From positions 2,066,001 to 2,130,000 of the forward strand of contig JACATO010000311.1 in NCBI GenBank assembly GCA_018389105.1: 64,000 nt of DNA, in the 5' to 3' direction. The DNA is from Nautilus pompilius. Lineage: Eukaryota; Mollusca; Cephalopoda; Nautilida; Nautilidae. The translations under genes were made by a program, and so were the position numbers. This document shows, piece after piece, positions 13,755-25,379 of this stretch. A model generated the notes under the pieces. It had not been told where the DNA came from and did no database searches. It worked only from the letters and a program-made list of their open reading frames with translations. How positions within the stretch are numbered: position 1 is the stretch's first letter; the number at the start of each line of letters is the position of its first letter.

Positions 13755-14204
13755 GAGAGTATTTTTTTTTTTTTTTTGATGACACGCAATGATTTATGCC
13801 ACTGATGGCCAGCTGCATCAATCCATGATGTCAAACTTTCTTCAAGGTATTGATGGTACATGTACTGTTAAGATATATCGTGATACTGCTATACCTTTAT
13901 ATCACACACATGATTTTAGGGAGAGGGTAGAGAGAAGACTGCTACATTGTACTATGACTATTTCATTATTTCATCTTGGGTATTTTTAAAACTTGCTAAT
14001 CAATATTGTTTTTTCCAACTTTTCCACAACAGATTGTTAAAGTCTTTGCTGGAATGTACTTAGTTTTACACAACAAATCACTATGTAGCTTTTGTATATA
14101 GTAGAACCTAAATTTAACAAATGAAAAATGTTAATTCAGTACATGTACTGTTTGCTTTATGACATAACATGATGTCCTGCTCTAATCTTTTTTTGGGTGG
14201 GTTG

Positions 14205-14420
14205 TGTGGTGCAATTGTTAGGGCATGTGTGTGAAGTTGCAAGTCTGTGGTGGGAGCTGGGTCGGTTCCATGACTGGCCTAATCTTAGCCCAACTGATTT
14301 CTGTCTGGATATCCATTGATTTCATTATCTTCTAGTTCACTAAATGAGGTGACCAATTACTGCTACTATAGGCACCCTTTCCCTACCTGCTCCCATGTAT
14401 GTCTTGTGACTAATACTTTG
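14205..14420 (+). repeat. tRNA-head SINE-like element (degraded)
   Basis: The head has a box A-like stretch (TGGTGCAATTGTTAGGGC) and, about 45 bases on, a box B-like GGTCGGTTCCATGAC, as in tRNA-derived SINEs. A non-tRNA body follows. It cannot be a functional tRNA gene because the stems do not pair. The end is uncertain. Confidence 0.5.
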
Positions 14421-14519
14421 ATTACCTGACAGTTGACACAGTACTTATCAAACTTACTCATTAAACTTGTTCATCTTTTTGCAAGTTTGCTCACGATAAT
14501 TTATTAGACAATATTAATG

Positions 14520-15350
14520 TTTGGTGTGTTTTAGTTTTGTGAGCCACTGTCTTCTGTGAAAGGTAAAATAACTGAACTAGAGAATGGGGAAGTGGTATTG
14601 AAATTATTGAAAGTTTAGAATTACCAAAGCTACTGCAACTAAAAAGCAAAGGCTTTTGTGAATAAACTAGAGGCAGTAAGACTCAAGGCTAAAAACAGTT
14701 AAATTAGACACTGCTTTGTGTTGGTGGTTTCCATTAAAATTTTGCATTTTTGGAATCAATACTGGACCAATTGTATGTGTAGAAGCTTTGTTTTGTCATG
14801 CTGTCAGGAATTTCACAGTTTTGCATGACTTGGAATATTCAAGTTATATCATGAATTCAAACAACTTACCCATTTGGGATGAAAAACTGAGTACAGTAGT
14901 GCTATTGATGGATTTCAGGCTAAGTTTGAAGCTGTTATTTCATAACACTGGCTTACTCTTGACCAAATGTATAACTGTGATAAGAGAGGTGGGAAAACCT
15001 CTTTTCAGACATTGACAACTAGGTATGAGCATACTGCACTTGGATACAAATAGATCAAAGAATCGGGAATGATCTTGATGTGTGTTAATGCAAATGGCTT
15101 ACACAAAACAAAGTTGAAATTTGTTAAATTCAGAAATATTCAAGCTTTGCAATGCTCTTCTAGATGAACTGCACTATGTTCAAGAGTTGGTTTGATGAAA
15201 ACTTTGTGCTAAAAGTCCAAAAACATTTGAAGGATCACAAACTTTTAAAGAAAGTTTGTTGCTTTTGGATAATGCACTTGTTCAGTGAGCCAATTAAGGC
15301 TCTATATCAAATGGTAAACACGTGCATTATTCATTAAAACATACTTATAC
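14520..15350 (+). mobile_element. Tigger/Jerky-type (DDE_1) transposase remnant (+)
   Basis: The + strand near 15075-15120 reads CVNANGLHKTKLKF, matching the L(C)CANAxGxHK block of Tigger/Jerky transposases. At about 15250-15285 it reads ESLLLLDNAL, the second catalytic Asp block. Frames are broken by stops and indels. The stretch before this (14570-15015) may be the N-terminal part but is too decayed to align by eye. Confidence 0.68.
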
Positions 15351-15479
15351 ATGATGATAATTATTTTTGCTGTTTCTAAAATTAGTTATTTAAAGTAACT
15401 TCTTTGTAAATGAGTAGTAAGAACAACATATGATTGTGTTAACTTTCTAGCTTTTTAAAAAAAATCCTTGTTCAATATG

Positions 15480-15895
15480 GCCAGAACTAGCAAAGGAAAA
15501 CACCCCAAAATCGACTTAGACATTGATGAGTCATTTAGTGATCACTTCTATTTATACTATAGATAGTACACGTGGAAAGATACTGGTCTGCATTTTCACT
15601 TCTAGCTATTTATATCGCTTTGTTTTTCTGCAAAAGTAACTTTACTAATCAAGCTATGTGCGGACTGACTTGGGTTACCTAGTGCATTATCTACCTTTGT
15701 TATTATTTATTATCATCTTGATGGAATTCAAAACTAATTCTGTGCTGTCATTTGAGAAGAATTATTGGAGTATGAATGATAGATTTAGTGTGTCAAAAGT
15801 AATGACAGTAAGGATATTCAAGAAACTCTATCAGTATTGGCACCTTTGTGGACAGTTGCATGATTTCACTATACATTATTTACTTATGCACTAAA
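15480..15895 (+). mobile_element. piggyBac transposase N-terminal fragment (+)
   Basis: The frame at 15760-15850 reads NYWSMNDRFSVSKVMTVR then FKKLYQYWHLC. This matches the piggyBac block (D)YWS.d.r.s...v..m...RF..l..yLh. An upstream start-like MARTSKGKHPKIDLDIDE (15480-15535) may be the protein's beginning. It is the same region of the protein as the minus-strand fragment at 53900-54245. It is broken by stops in the middle and cut before the catalytic core. Confidence 0.75.
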
Positions 15896-16795
15896 AATTT
15901 TTCTGTTTTTTTTTTCCATTCAGATTACTGAATTTTGTGCTAAATCATTTGTGATTGAGTCATTCCATGACTTATACATGTAATCAAATAAGTGCATTTT
16001 AAGTAGCCATGTTTGTAATTGTTTTGAATGTTTATGCATGTGAAATATTGCATCTCCTGAATGATAAATAGTTAAAGACTGAAATTTCATTATCCAAACA
16101 TTTTCATTTTCCAAACTCCTGGTACAAGCTAGTTCAGATTATTGAGGTTCTCTTTTAATTCCTGAATGTAACACCTTTGTCAAAAATAAGGTGATACTTC
16201 TAAATAAGATTTAAAGTGTTAATTACATTAATTAAGTAATTATCAATCAATAATGTGTTGCTTTTTTTTTAGTTAAAAATGTATATAATTTTATTGATTG
16301 TTGATAAACTGTTGTTTGGAAATGTTATTTATATTAACTATTTGCACTACATTTCCCATACCTATTGAAAGCCATGCAGAAAACACTAATGTATATTTTT
16401 TTAAAAATCTAGAGAGCAGTCATTAAAAAATAATTGTTATTTGTTAATATGTTAGATAAATTCTTCTGTATTTATGAATATGTAGTTTATTGACAATCTT
16501 CATCCTTAATACATTTGTATATTTACTTCATAAAGTTCTAAGAAAGCAGAACTATATTTTGTAACAACTGTATACTTTATTGGTAGCATTTACTAGGACA
16601 GCATGCATGCACTGTCAGGGATGCCAGCAGAAACAGAATTTCTTTTGTTCTAAAAAATGTAATGTGAATTAAGAAATTACAGAGATTGCAGTTATGGATT
16701 TGTTTTCCTCGTATTGTAATTTAGAGGAGCACTTTTCTTATTGTATCCAGCAGTGTTTTAATTTGTGACTACTACATCAACCAGATATTGCATTA

Positions 16796-17389
16796 CAGTT
16801 GTCCCCTGGTATTCCCGGGGGTTACATTCCTAGAGCACCTGCGAAGAGTGAAAAACCACGAATATTGGACGTGGTCCATAAAAATGCCTATAAACGTCAA
16901 AATATAACGTAAAATATAATAAAAAATATATAAGTAAATATGTAATAATAATTTAATAAAAAACACAACTCTCAGCGAAACACTCGAGATAGCTACATGC
17001 GGTAAACTGGGATGATGCTGGGCTGCATCTGCCTGAGACAGCGCCTCATGGGCAGCAGCCAATCAGCAGCAAGGAGAAATGAATAACACTCTCGGATTGG
17101 CTACTTTCAAGCCTCCAGCCAATAGCGTTTATTTTATATTGATATTTTGCTGAATTTACATTAGTATTTATATTACAAAATTAGTAAATTATATTATTAA
17201 TAATTTAATGTTAAAAAGCGTGAAAAAAAATATATTTCCACGAAAAAAGCCGTAAAAAATTTGCAGAAGATATTTGCGATTCACGAATATGTGGGGGTTT
17301 CCATGAACAATTATTAGTTAGGTTCTAAGGAAAATTCGCGAATAACTGGGGCTGCGAATGCCGAACCGCGATTACACGTGGGTCGACTG
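16796..17389. mobile_element. Non-autonomous TA-flanked element (Tigger-like MITE)
   Basis: This 594-bp element is flanked by TA (16794-16795, 17390-17391). Its ends are CAGTTGTCCCC and, reversed, CAGTCGACCCA. Both subterminal regions carry CG-containing words (CACGAATATT, TTCGCGAATA) that pair with one another over a longer, imperfect range. The style of ends, CAGT(Y)GwCCC with CGCG-rich subtermini, is that of Tigger/pogo elements. No transposase is encoded. The minus-strand frame at 16793-17062 is incidental. Confidence 0.88.
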
Positions 17390-17960
17390 TACATGTTTGT
17401 TGCCTTTGTAATCATAGTTAAGGTAAACAATTATCATTGTAGTTAAATGACTACAGTTTTTTTTCTGAAAATTATAAAATGACCTTTTTGAATAACACAA
17501 ACTATGATGAAACATATCTTGTTTGTGAGATGTAGAATTTTGAAATTTTTTTTTACTTTGCAGGTAAAGCAGATTGACAAAATCCAGAATATATCTTAAA
17601 TTTAATGAAAAGTTGGGTTTTGAGTTAAACCTTTGGTCATTTACTATTATTACATTAGCTATTATGATGATTTTTCAGATTATACATCTTGAATATAAAT
17701 TGGCCAATATATAGTTGACATCTAAGATGTTTATTTAAACAAAAGTTTCTCTATTGCTGTAAATGGAAAATAATGAATCTGAAATTACAAATTTTTAAGG
17801 AAGAAGGCAGCTAAAGAAGACGAAAGTTACCACTTACTAATTACTCTGATATTAATAGAATTTGCTCCAGTAATAATTGTTGAAAGGACAAATTTCTCAT
17901 GTTAGCACATCTCTACAATATGATTGTATCACTGCTAAGTAAAATTCATGTATTCTATGG

Positions 17961-18510
17961 CAGTGCTACTCAAAGTGTGGTACGTGTACCGGTGTTTCCA
18001 GAAAAGAAGGAAGCAATAGTATAAACAATATTAAGTATTGTCCAGGTGGCAAAATAGCAGGAAATCATTGGGGTTGATTACGGCAGGACAAATTAACCTG
18101 GAGGGACTGTGATGCAATCGGAGTGTCCCACTACGGGAGACAAAAGAGAGGCTTCTCCCCCCCCCCCGATGGCTACAAAGGCATACAAGTATTTATTTAG
18201 GCATCAAAACTGGTTCACTGATCGGCGCTCGAAGAGTGATTTGGTAAAACCTGATCAGCCACTTGTGTGGGCACGAGTGGGAGCGATCGTTTGCACCAAA
18301 TGAAAAGGCCTGTAAAATAAAAAAAATGGTTTAACTTTTATTATATTCATTATGTTTTTCCGGTATAAATTAATATTAAAACGAATTTTCAAATAATATT
18401 TTCTCGGATTGTAAACAAATGATGATATGGCAGAAATATGGTACCGGTCTGTGGCACTTTGGAAAAAAACACCTGCCGGTACGCCACATCATATGGTTTG
18501 AGAAGCACTG
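17961..18510. mobile_element. Non-autonomous hAT element with 8-bp duplication
   Basis: A perfect 8-bp target duplication TTCTATGG (17953-17960 and 18511-18518) flanks a 550-bp element. Its ends are CAGTGCTACTCAAAGTGTGG and, reversed, CAGTGCTTCTCAAACCATAT. Both ends then carry GTACCGG. This is the classic end structure of hAT (Charlie-like) elements. Internal sequence 18090-18310 is less AT-rich and contains a 64-codon frame (18109-18303) with a poly-C tract; I do not recognise it. Confidence 0.95.
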
Positions 18511-18518
18511 TTCTATGG

Positions 18519-20600
18519 AATCCTTGTCTGATACTTTTTTTTTTTTTCAGTCTGTTAAGATTATATTCTTATTTCATTTCAAAAATTGTTTGTATTATGC
18601 CTAATACAGGAAGATTGTCTGAAACTTACGTTAATTCTGTAGGTTTTTTACAACCTATTAGTAGCAGAAAATACAGTTTTAAAATAATTAATTAGCTTAA
18701 TAATTAAATCAAGCTGTTTATCAACTATAACAAGGCCTGTATAGCTAATTGAAATATTAATATGGTTTCATTGCTAAAATCTGAGAAACTTCATCTTTGC
18801 TATCTGAATGAAATAGCAAGCACTTGCTAATTCTTGTTCATTGATTTTTACTCATTTTTGATTTTACTTTTAACTTTTTTTTAAAAAAAATTACAAGTAT
18901 AAACAAAACAGGACATAATCACCTTGAGCAATTTTGTTTTACCTAACCATTAGGAAACTCATCATACATTTGTAATGTGTCAAATACAATTTGTGCATTT
19001 TTGTAGAGAGAAGTTACAGTAATTTTATCCCTCAAAATAATTGGTCTTCAATCTTATTCACCAAATTTTTCCATTAACTTTCTGTCTTGTTCATGAATTG
19101 GTTAAATAATAATAATATTATTTGTTTTAGCTAGATTTTGGGAACAATAGATTTTTAATAGGTGAGTCTTGTTTCTCATTTTATATGGATATTGTGCTGC
19201 ATTCCAAAGCCAGTAATTCTACAAATTCTGGATGAGAACAGTAGTAGTGCAAGTATATTTATATATTCATTATTTATAATAAATTATTGATTTCTAAGAA
19301 AAAAGTAACATTTAAGACAATCCTCTCTAGAAACTGCTTGCTTTTAAACAAGGAAAATAAAGATGCGTTTTATAATAATAAAAAAAAAAAACAAGTAGTC
19401 CCCCCTTAAAAAATTTAAACACCTTATTGCTATATAGTCAAATAAGCTGGAATCTGTGGAAATCAACAGTCTGTGGGTTGGTTCTCTTAGCAATTAGCCA
19501 AAATATGTTTATATTACAATAGAAGTTTTCCACGATATCAGGATTATTCTCTATGCAATCTCTAACCTACACCAAAGTTTATCCACATATGCATGACAAT
19601 TTTACCATCAATGTTATGTAGTATTGTTTGAATGATATTCAGTTCTAGATTTGTGAAGGTCATTCAGTCATCTTTAGGAAGTCATCAAATCTCTCTTCAG
19701 ATATAGATTAGCCTTGACAATGCAGTTTTTTTTTTTTTTTTGCAATCATTGATTGTATTCTTTGATTAACTATAAAACATACCATGAAGCTAAAGCTCTA
19801 TCTGACACAATTGAAATTTCCATTAATTTTATAAAGTTTATCATTTCAAAACTTTAAGTGATTATGCCAGCATGATTAACTATAAACAATTCATAGAAGA
19901 ATTTTTGACCTGCTCTTATGAGGAAGCCTGAAATTTATTTTTTTTTTTTAGTTGGAAGAAAAAAATGCATGCAGACAGAATGAAAAATATTTAAAAGATG
20001 GTTCAAGTCAGAGATGATTTCATTGAATACCTATATTTCATTGTATTATTATTATTATATTATTATTAGGCTATCCTCTTGCACTATGTGGAATTACATA
20101 TCAGCAATTTTCTTTTACAAAAATAGATCTAACACTTTGTTTTGATTATGAAATATGTTTATATTTTGCATATTCCAATATAGGCAACCAGTATAACATT
20201 AAAGTCTGATTTTCATGATGTAGAAGGCTCTCCGATGTTTTTTTACCTAATTATTTTTAATAATATCTACTGTGTTGACAGAACAAGAATTGCTAATTAT
20301 TAAAGTAATTTTCATTTACAATATTAAACTGAGCAATCAAGATGTCATTGCAATCCTGTTTTTTTTATGTAAAAATACCTAACCCAGGTACCATCCAGCA
20401 GTTTTAGGGATGATTGTTTGTACTGTACTATGATAAATAGCCACATGGTTTATGCCTAAGGGAGGTAAACAGCAATATTGTTTATCCTATAGTTGTCTTT
20501 GTTACTGACACCACAATACTTAGGTTCTAGGACATTCATGATAAATTATCTAGTGGTTGGTCAGTTTTTTCAGATGCTGTTTAGCTGAAGAATTAGGAGT
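18519..20600. other. AT-rich DNA, nothing recognised
   Basis: Homopolymer runs and short ATT repeats (near 20045) are the only structure I see. Confidence 0.5.
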
Positions 20601-22200
20601 TAGAACTATAGCAAGCTGACCAAAGTCCTAGAGTGATCAAGAAAGATTCCATTAAGACTAAATGCAAGTTTAATGGCAGACCAAAAAGAAGACTCCTGCT
20701 GCAAAAAGTAAACTTGAAATACCCAGGCCAGGCCATAGTGAACAAATGACTGTGGAGGAATTCCCTGACAAGAAAAAATTGTGGGACGTTGAATTTAGAA
20801 AGCTACTCAACAATCACTTGTCATCAAACTACAATATACTGCACCATAACCTTTTCATTCATACAATACTACCATATATATGCATTGCTGTTTTCCAAAA
20901 ACTCCAAAAGATGATACAAAAAATAAACAGTACAGCATTGATGACAGACATTTTAATATTTTGTTAGCTACTACTGCTGGAACATTTTGTAATATGACCA
21001 GTCATTGACTGACATTTGATTTTGAAACACATGAAATCATCCTAAATGTGGCTCCATTTCCAGAATCACATAAGTGAACAATTTGGCCTGCTTTGAAGAA
21101 AGTTGAACTATCATTGGATAAAGTCTATTTGTTCTTTAAATACAATACTACTGACATGGCTGGACTTCTCAAAATCAGATTACCATCTGTCTTATTTTAT
21201 CCATACTCTACAACTATGCATTAATGATGCCATATTTAGTTAATGAGCAGTAAAGGATATTTTTTTGTATTATCAAGAGATAGTTGGCATTTAAACCATT
21301 CTCTTATTGCTCCACAAAAGCTAAGTGACATTCAGAAACAACTAAAGGTCTCCAAACACAGACTTCTATAGAATGTATAGAGCAGTTCATATTATCATGT
21401 TAGAGTGTAATACTAAACAAAAATGCCCGATTGTGGTATATGCAGTAGACTATAATGTTCCAAATATAACTCTGTATTAATGGAGCTTGGCTGAAAAACT
21501 TGTTTGCCTTTTAAAGCACCTTGAAGAGATCACAAAAGATGATAGTCAGAAAAATGCAATCAATAACTTTCATTATATATCTGCAAATGTTATCTATAGA
21601 ACTCTTCCTTGACAAAGCTCCAACTAATACTAGTTTCTAAGGAATCTTGACAACTGTGGATCATCTAAAAGCAGCTGTGTAAAGGCATTTAGTATTTGGC
21701 AAACGAGAAACCCTGTATTTCCATATTCTTAGACTCCTTCTTCAAATTGAAGTTCCAAAGTAAAGACATGAATATGGATAGAATAAGGCATTGGTTTATA
21801 GAAGAAATTGAAAAAAACGGAAATGAAAAGATTAGACAAAGCCCCAGAAGAAAAGAAATCTAATGATAGACTGCGATATGAGTCTTGATAATCTAGATGT
21901 TCCATAAACTTCAGCTGATGAATCAATAGTGATAGTTTCTGGACTTTGTGGTTGCTCAGGAAAGCAAACTGCAGATTCTCAAGAACTAGAAATAAACAAA
22001 CAAAAAAATAAAAACAACTGCTGTTATAGACAAAGAGATAAAGGAATATCTTATCTTGTTCCTACTATCCAGGAATGGAGATTCTTTGTTACGGTGGAAA
22101 GAAATACTCTCCGCATCAAAAACTGAAAAACTGGCACAAATTTGTGCACATGAATTTTCAATAGACAGTGAACAACATTTTAGCGGCAATGGACATATGG
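20600..22200 (+). mobile_element. hAT transposase remnant, ZBED/Charlie-like (+)
   Basis: Scattered + strand frames follow the order of hAT transposases. They read ALMTDI (about 20934) and TSH.LT then VAPFPESH-like words (20998-21070). LSDIQKQLKVSKHRLL follows around 21320-21370, then LAEKLVCLLKHLEEITK around 21490-21540. A C-terminal LLRWKE...LAQIC region with E.HFSGNG lies around 22080-22195, where the family has the dimerisation block. Stops and frameshifts abound, so it is an old fossil. End repeats were not located. It could in principle have mobilised elements like 17961-18510, but this is not shown. Confidence 0.75.
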
Positions 22201-22529
22201 GCCCAGAAAGTAGTGAAAAGTTGATGTTTCTGCATTATGATTTAAAAGTTTTGACTTTAAATACTAAAATTATGATTTTGATAGGCTTTCATAATCATTT
22301 TCAATTTTGAATCTGTGTTTGTAGATAAATATTACTTTCAATACTTTGGCTTTCACACAGGTAATTTGGATTTTGAAATGACCAGTGATAGAAATGGAAA
22401 AAATGTACTACTGGAACACTATTTTAAAATATTATTACAAAGGGTTATGGTAACTTTTCGAACAAATATTTTACTCATAGTTATGATATTATATCATATA
22501 AGTACTTACATGAGTTTCCATAAATGTCG

Positions 22530-22800
22530 ATGAGGTGAATCCTTGCTTTGTTCTTTATGACTATGGTATGTGTTGTAGTCCACAATTCGATCTTGTAACC
22601 ATGAGGTGGTGTATTACAAACTTGGGTTCACTCCACCTTTGGGAAAGAAAGAATCTCCAGTTGAGCAGCTCGAACTATCTCTTCCCTGGGAGAACCCCAG
22701 TCCAAGAGCCCCTAATTGACCTCCGGCCATTTGGTCGGTTCAATCAGTGGGGGAGGGCACAACTTCACATACAAAAAATCAATACTACTATCCCCATTTG
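22530..22800. repeat. GC-richer unidentified repeat-like segment
   Basis: The base composition rises sharply here compared with the flanks. Two box B-like words occur (GGGTTCACTCC near 22625; GGTCGGTTCAATC near 22735). It may be a SINE fragment or a captured sequence. I cannot name it. Confidence 0.3.
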
Positions 22801-24479
22801 ACCTAGATCATTTATAACTAGAAAAAATGTATCTATAATAAAATTCAACTTAAGAAAATATAATAAAGTAAACTCCAACTCATGCACTAAAAGGATAATC
22901 TTTTAACTGAAATATAAATTGTAATTATTTTACTTCTGGAATGGCGTTTAGGTGCATTTTGGCCCATTTCCACCACTGGGAATGACTATATTGATTAGTT
23001 TAACAGAGAAATTTTTGAGATTTTGCTTTCAAGTTGGAAATATTCATATTTTTGATTGCCTTTAGAAAGTTTCATAAATGTGTTAAACTTTAATACAGAA
23101 ACTATTGCTTTTAATATTTTGGCTTAATGAATTCACCTAGTTGTGTATTAATTAGGATTTGGATATACCTGTGAGGATTAGTTAACATGAAACTTTTTAA
23201 AATTTTTATTTCCACTACAAAACTTCTTATTTTTTGATAAACTTAATTCTCATATTGTGTTGAATTTTGAATTATATTTTTAGACCAGTTTTACATTTAT
23301 GTTTTGGCCTTTACCTAGTTATATGCAGGGGCATTGATCATGGTTTGAAGGGGAGGCTCTGATAAGGCAATTGCCTCTCAAACATGATAATGTCTCACCC
23401 AAAAGAAAAATTGTGCTAAAATGTAAATGCATAGAGAGTATGTGTGGGTTGGGAAGTTGGTGATTAAATGATTTTCTATGGAATTTTCCATTTTCTCCCC
23501 CCTCTCCAACTTCAAGCCAGATTGATGCCTCTGATTGATAAAACTGCGTATAATATGGAAAACAAAACTAGGATATTGCTCCACACACTTTCTGACTAAA
23601 AAAATGATAAAAGTTTTCCATTTCCTGCTATGAAGACTGATAATTGGCTGGTTACTGAATATCTGGTTATTAATTGGCATGTTCATACTAGATACTGATT
23701 TAGGAATGTCTGATATGCACATACTAGCACCTTGAGCCAAATGCTTCATCTATTTTATTTTATTTTTTTAAAAATTTGTATATCCATTTTGTGTTTCTTT
23801 TAACCAGCAAGAAAGATAGGTGGCTTATCTGTAATGTGTTCATTTAATCCAATGTTAATCATTAGTTGTCAAGCCAGTGAAGTATTGAATTAAGCACTAG
23901 GACTGCCAATGTCTTGTGCTAGCTGGCAACCGAATTTATAGTAAATTCGAGAATATTGCCTTTAGGTATGATCTACATTATTATTACTTTCTATAAACCA
24001 TTTGATAAGGTGTTTTTATGGCTATTTCATTTTGAGTATAGCCTTTCCTGGAAAAACAAAAAATCTGTATATATTTTTTCTACAGATATTTGCATCTTCA
24101 GAGCCATTATAATTGATCTGATTTTTGTAGAGACAGGATTGAAAAGGCTAAGGATGACTACATAAATGTTTAATGTGCATTAACCTAATATTGAAAAGCA
24201 TTTGTGATTATGCACACAAAAAATGATTAAGGGTATTTATGCCAATGATATGTTTTTATTTTTTTTTTAAAGGACATTTTAGGAACATTAGTATCAAACA
24301 AGACAATAACTTTTATGTCTAGACATTGTTGTTTGCTCATATTTGGATGTTGCATTAGGAGTTAATAATAAATATGTATAATGATCTTAATTGTGCAGTA
24401 TTGTTGTATGCATGCATTTGTTGAGAAAGAAAAAAATTGTAATATTTTAAAATATGAAGATTAGTACTAAACTTTCAAA

Positions 24480-25303
24480 ATATAAAACCTTGATTTAACT
24501 GATTAATGGCGGGGGGAATGGGTGTCTGTTAAATCTGGACGTTTACATACACTATTTACATATGATCTTATATATTGAATTAAAGATTCACCATGTGCCT
24601 TATTCACTATATCATGGCATTTATGAAAATGCCAAAGCCAACCATCACCAGCCTGAAACTTTGTTCATGTGCTTCACTAAAGTATTTGAAATGGAGAAAA
24701 GTTTAACTCCATGAACATTTATGCCACTAGAACATTGCTGCACGTACCACTTATATACAGCTTCCTTGAGGATTTTACCCTGTGCCACTTTGATATACTT
24801 CCTGCCATCAATTGATAAATCACTGGCTGAAGCATCGGCATTAAACTTTAATGAAAACTGTTTGAGCTTTCCTTTCTCTTACGAATATCAGACACTATTT
24901 GTCTCTTCACACCATACTCTTCACACACCAGACTCAAGCTTTGCTATCAACTCAAGTTTTTTCGAAATGCTCAGATTCACTCGCTTTCTTTTCACACCAC
25001 CATTTTTAGAGGCCATGGTTGATAACTTCTGTTCACTTCAGATGCTAATAAAGCATAAAATGCTCAATTGAAAGCAAAACCTACAAGGTGAAGATGAAGC
25101 TCTATCACGGAATGCAGTCAACAACAGTGTGGGAGATGGATACCTATCGATGCCCACATGCTGTGTGTCAATGCATGTACAAAAGGCGCCCAAGCAAAAA
25201 AAATTTTGCACAGCTTAATGCAAACTTTTGTCGGGAGTACCAGACTGCATCTGCTGCTTCCGAATTCCATTGAATGAGAATCCATTAAATCAAGGTTTTA
25301 CTC
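24480..25303 (-). mobile_element. Internally deleted Tigger element with N-terminal HTH
   Basis: Inverted ends share AAAACCTTGATTTAA (left near 24485, right near 25285-25299 reversed). TA follows the right end at 25304-25305. On the minus strand from 25015 a frame reads MASKNGGVKRKRVNLSISKK then LELIAKLESGV, the CENP-B/Tigger helix-turn-helix start. Later, after a frameshift, LKEAVYKWYVQQ and related words follow. The catalytic domain is absent, so this is a deletion derivative that keeps the DNA-binding part. The long + strand frame 24721-25071 is only its shadow. Confidence 0.83.
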
Positions 25304-25310
25304 TAATTTA

Positions 25311-25370
25311 TTCTCTCTCTCTCTCTCTCTCACTTTCTATCTCATTCATTCATTCATTCATTCATTCATT
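25311..25370. repeat. (CT)n and (CATT)7 microsatellites
   Basis: A CT run at 25313-25331 is followed by seven CATT units at 25343-25370. They lie directly beside the deleted Tigger element. Confidence 0.95.
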
Positions 25371-25379
25371 GAATGACAG

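Noticed and set aside
14205-14300. A functional tRNA gene
   Set aside because: Box-like words are present, but the stems do not pair into a cloverleaf; a SINE head fits better.
18109-18303. 64-codon frame as a host gene
   Set aside because: It lies wholly inside the hAT element between its inverted ends; kept only as an element interior.
24721-25071. 116-codon + strand frame
   Set aside because: It is the antisense shadow of the Tigger helix-turn-helix region, whose minus-strand words are recognisable.
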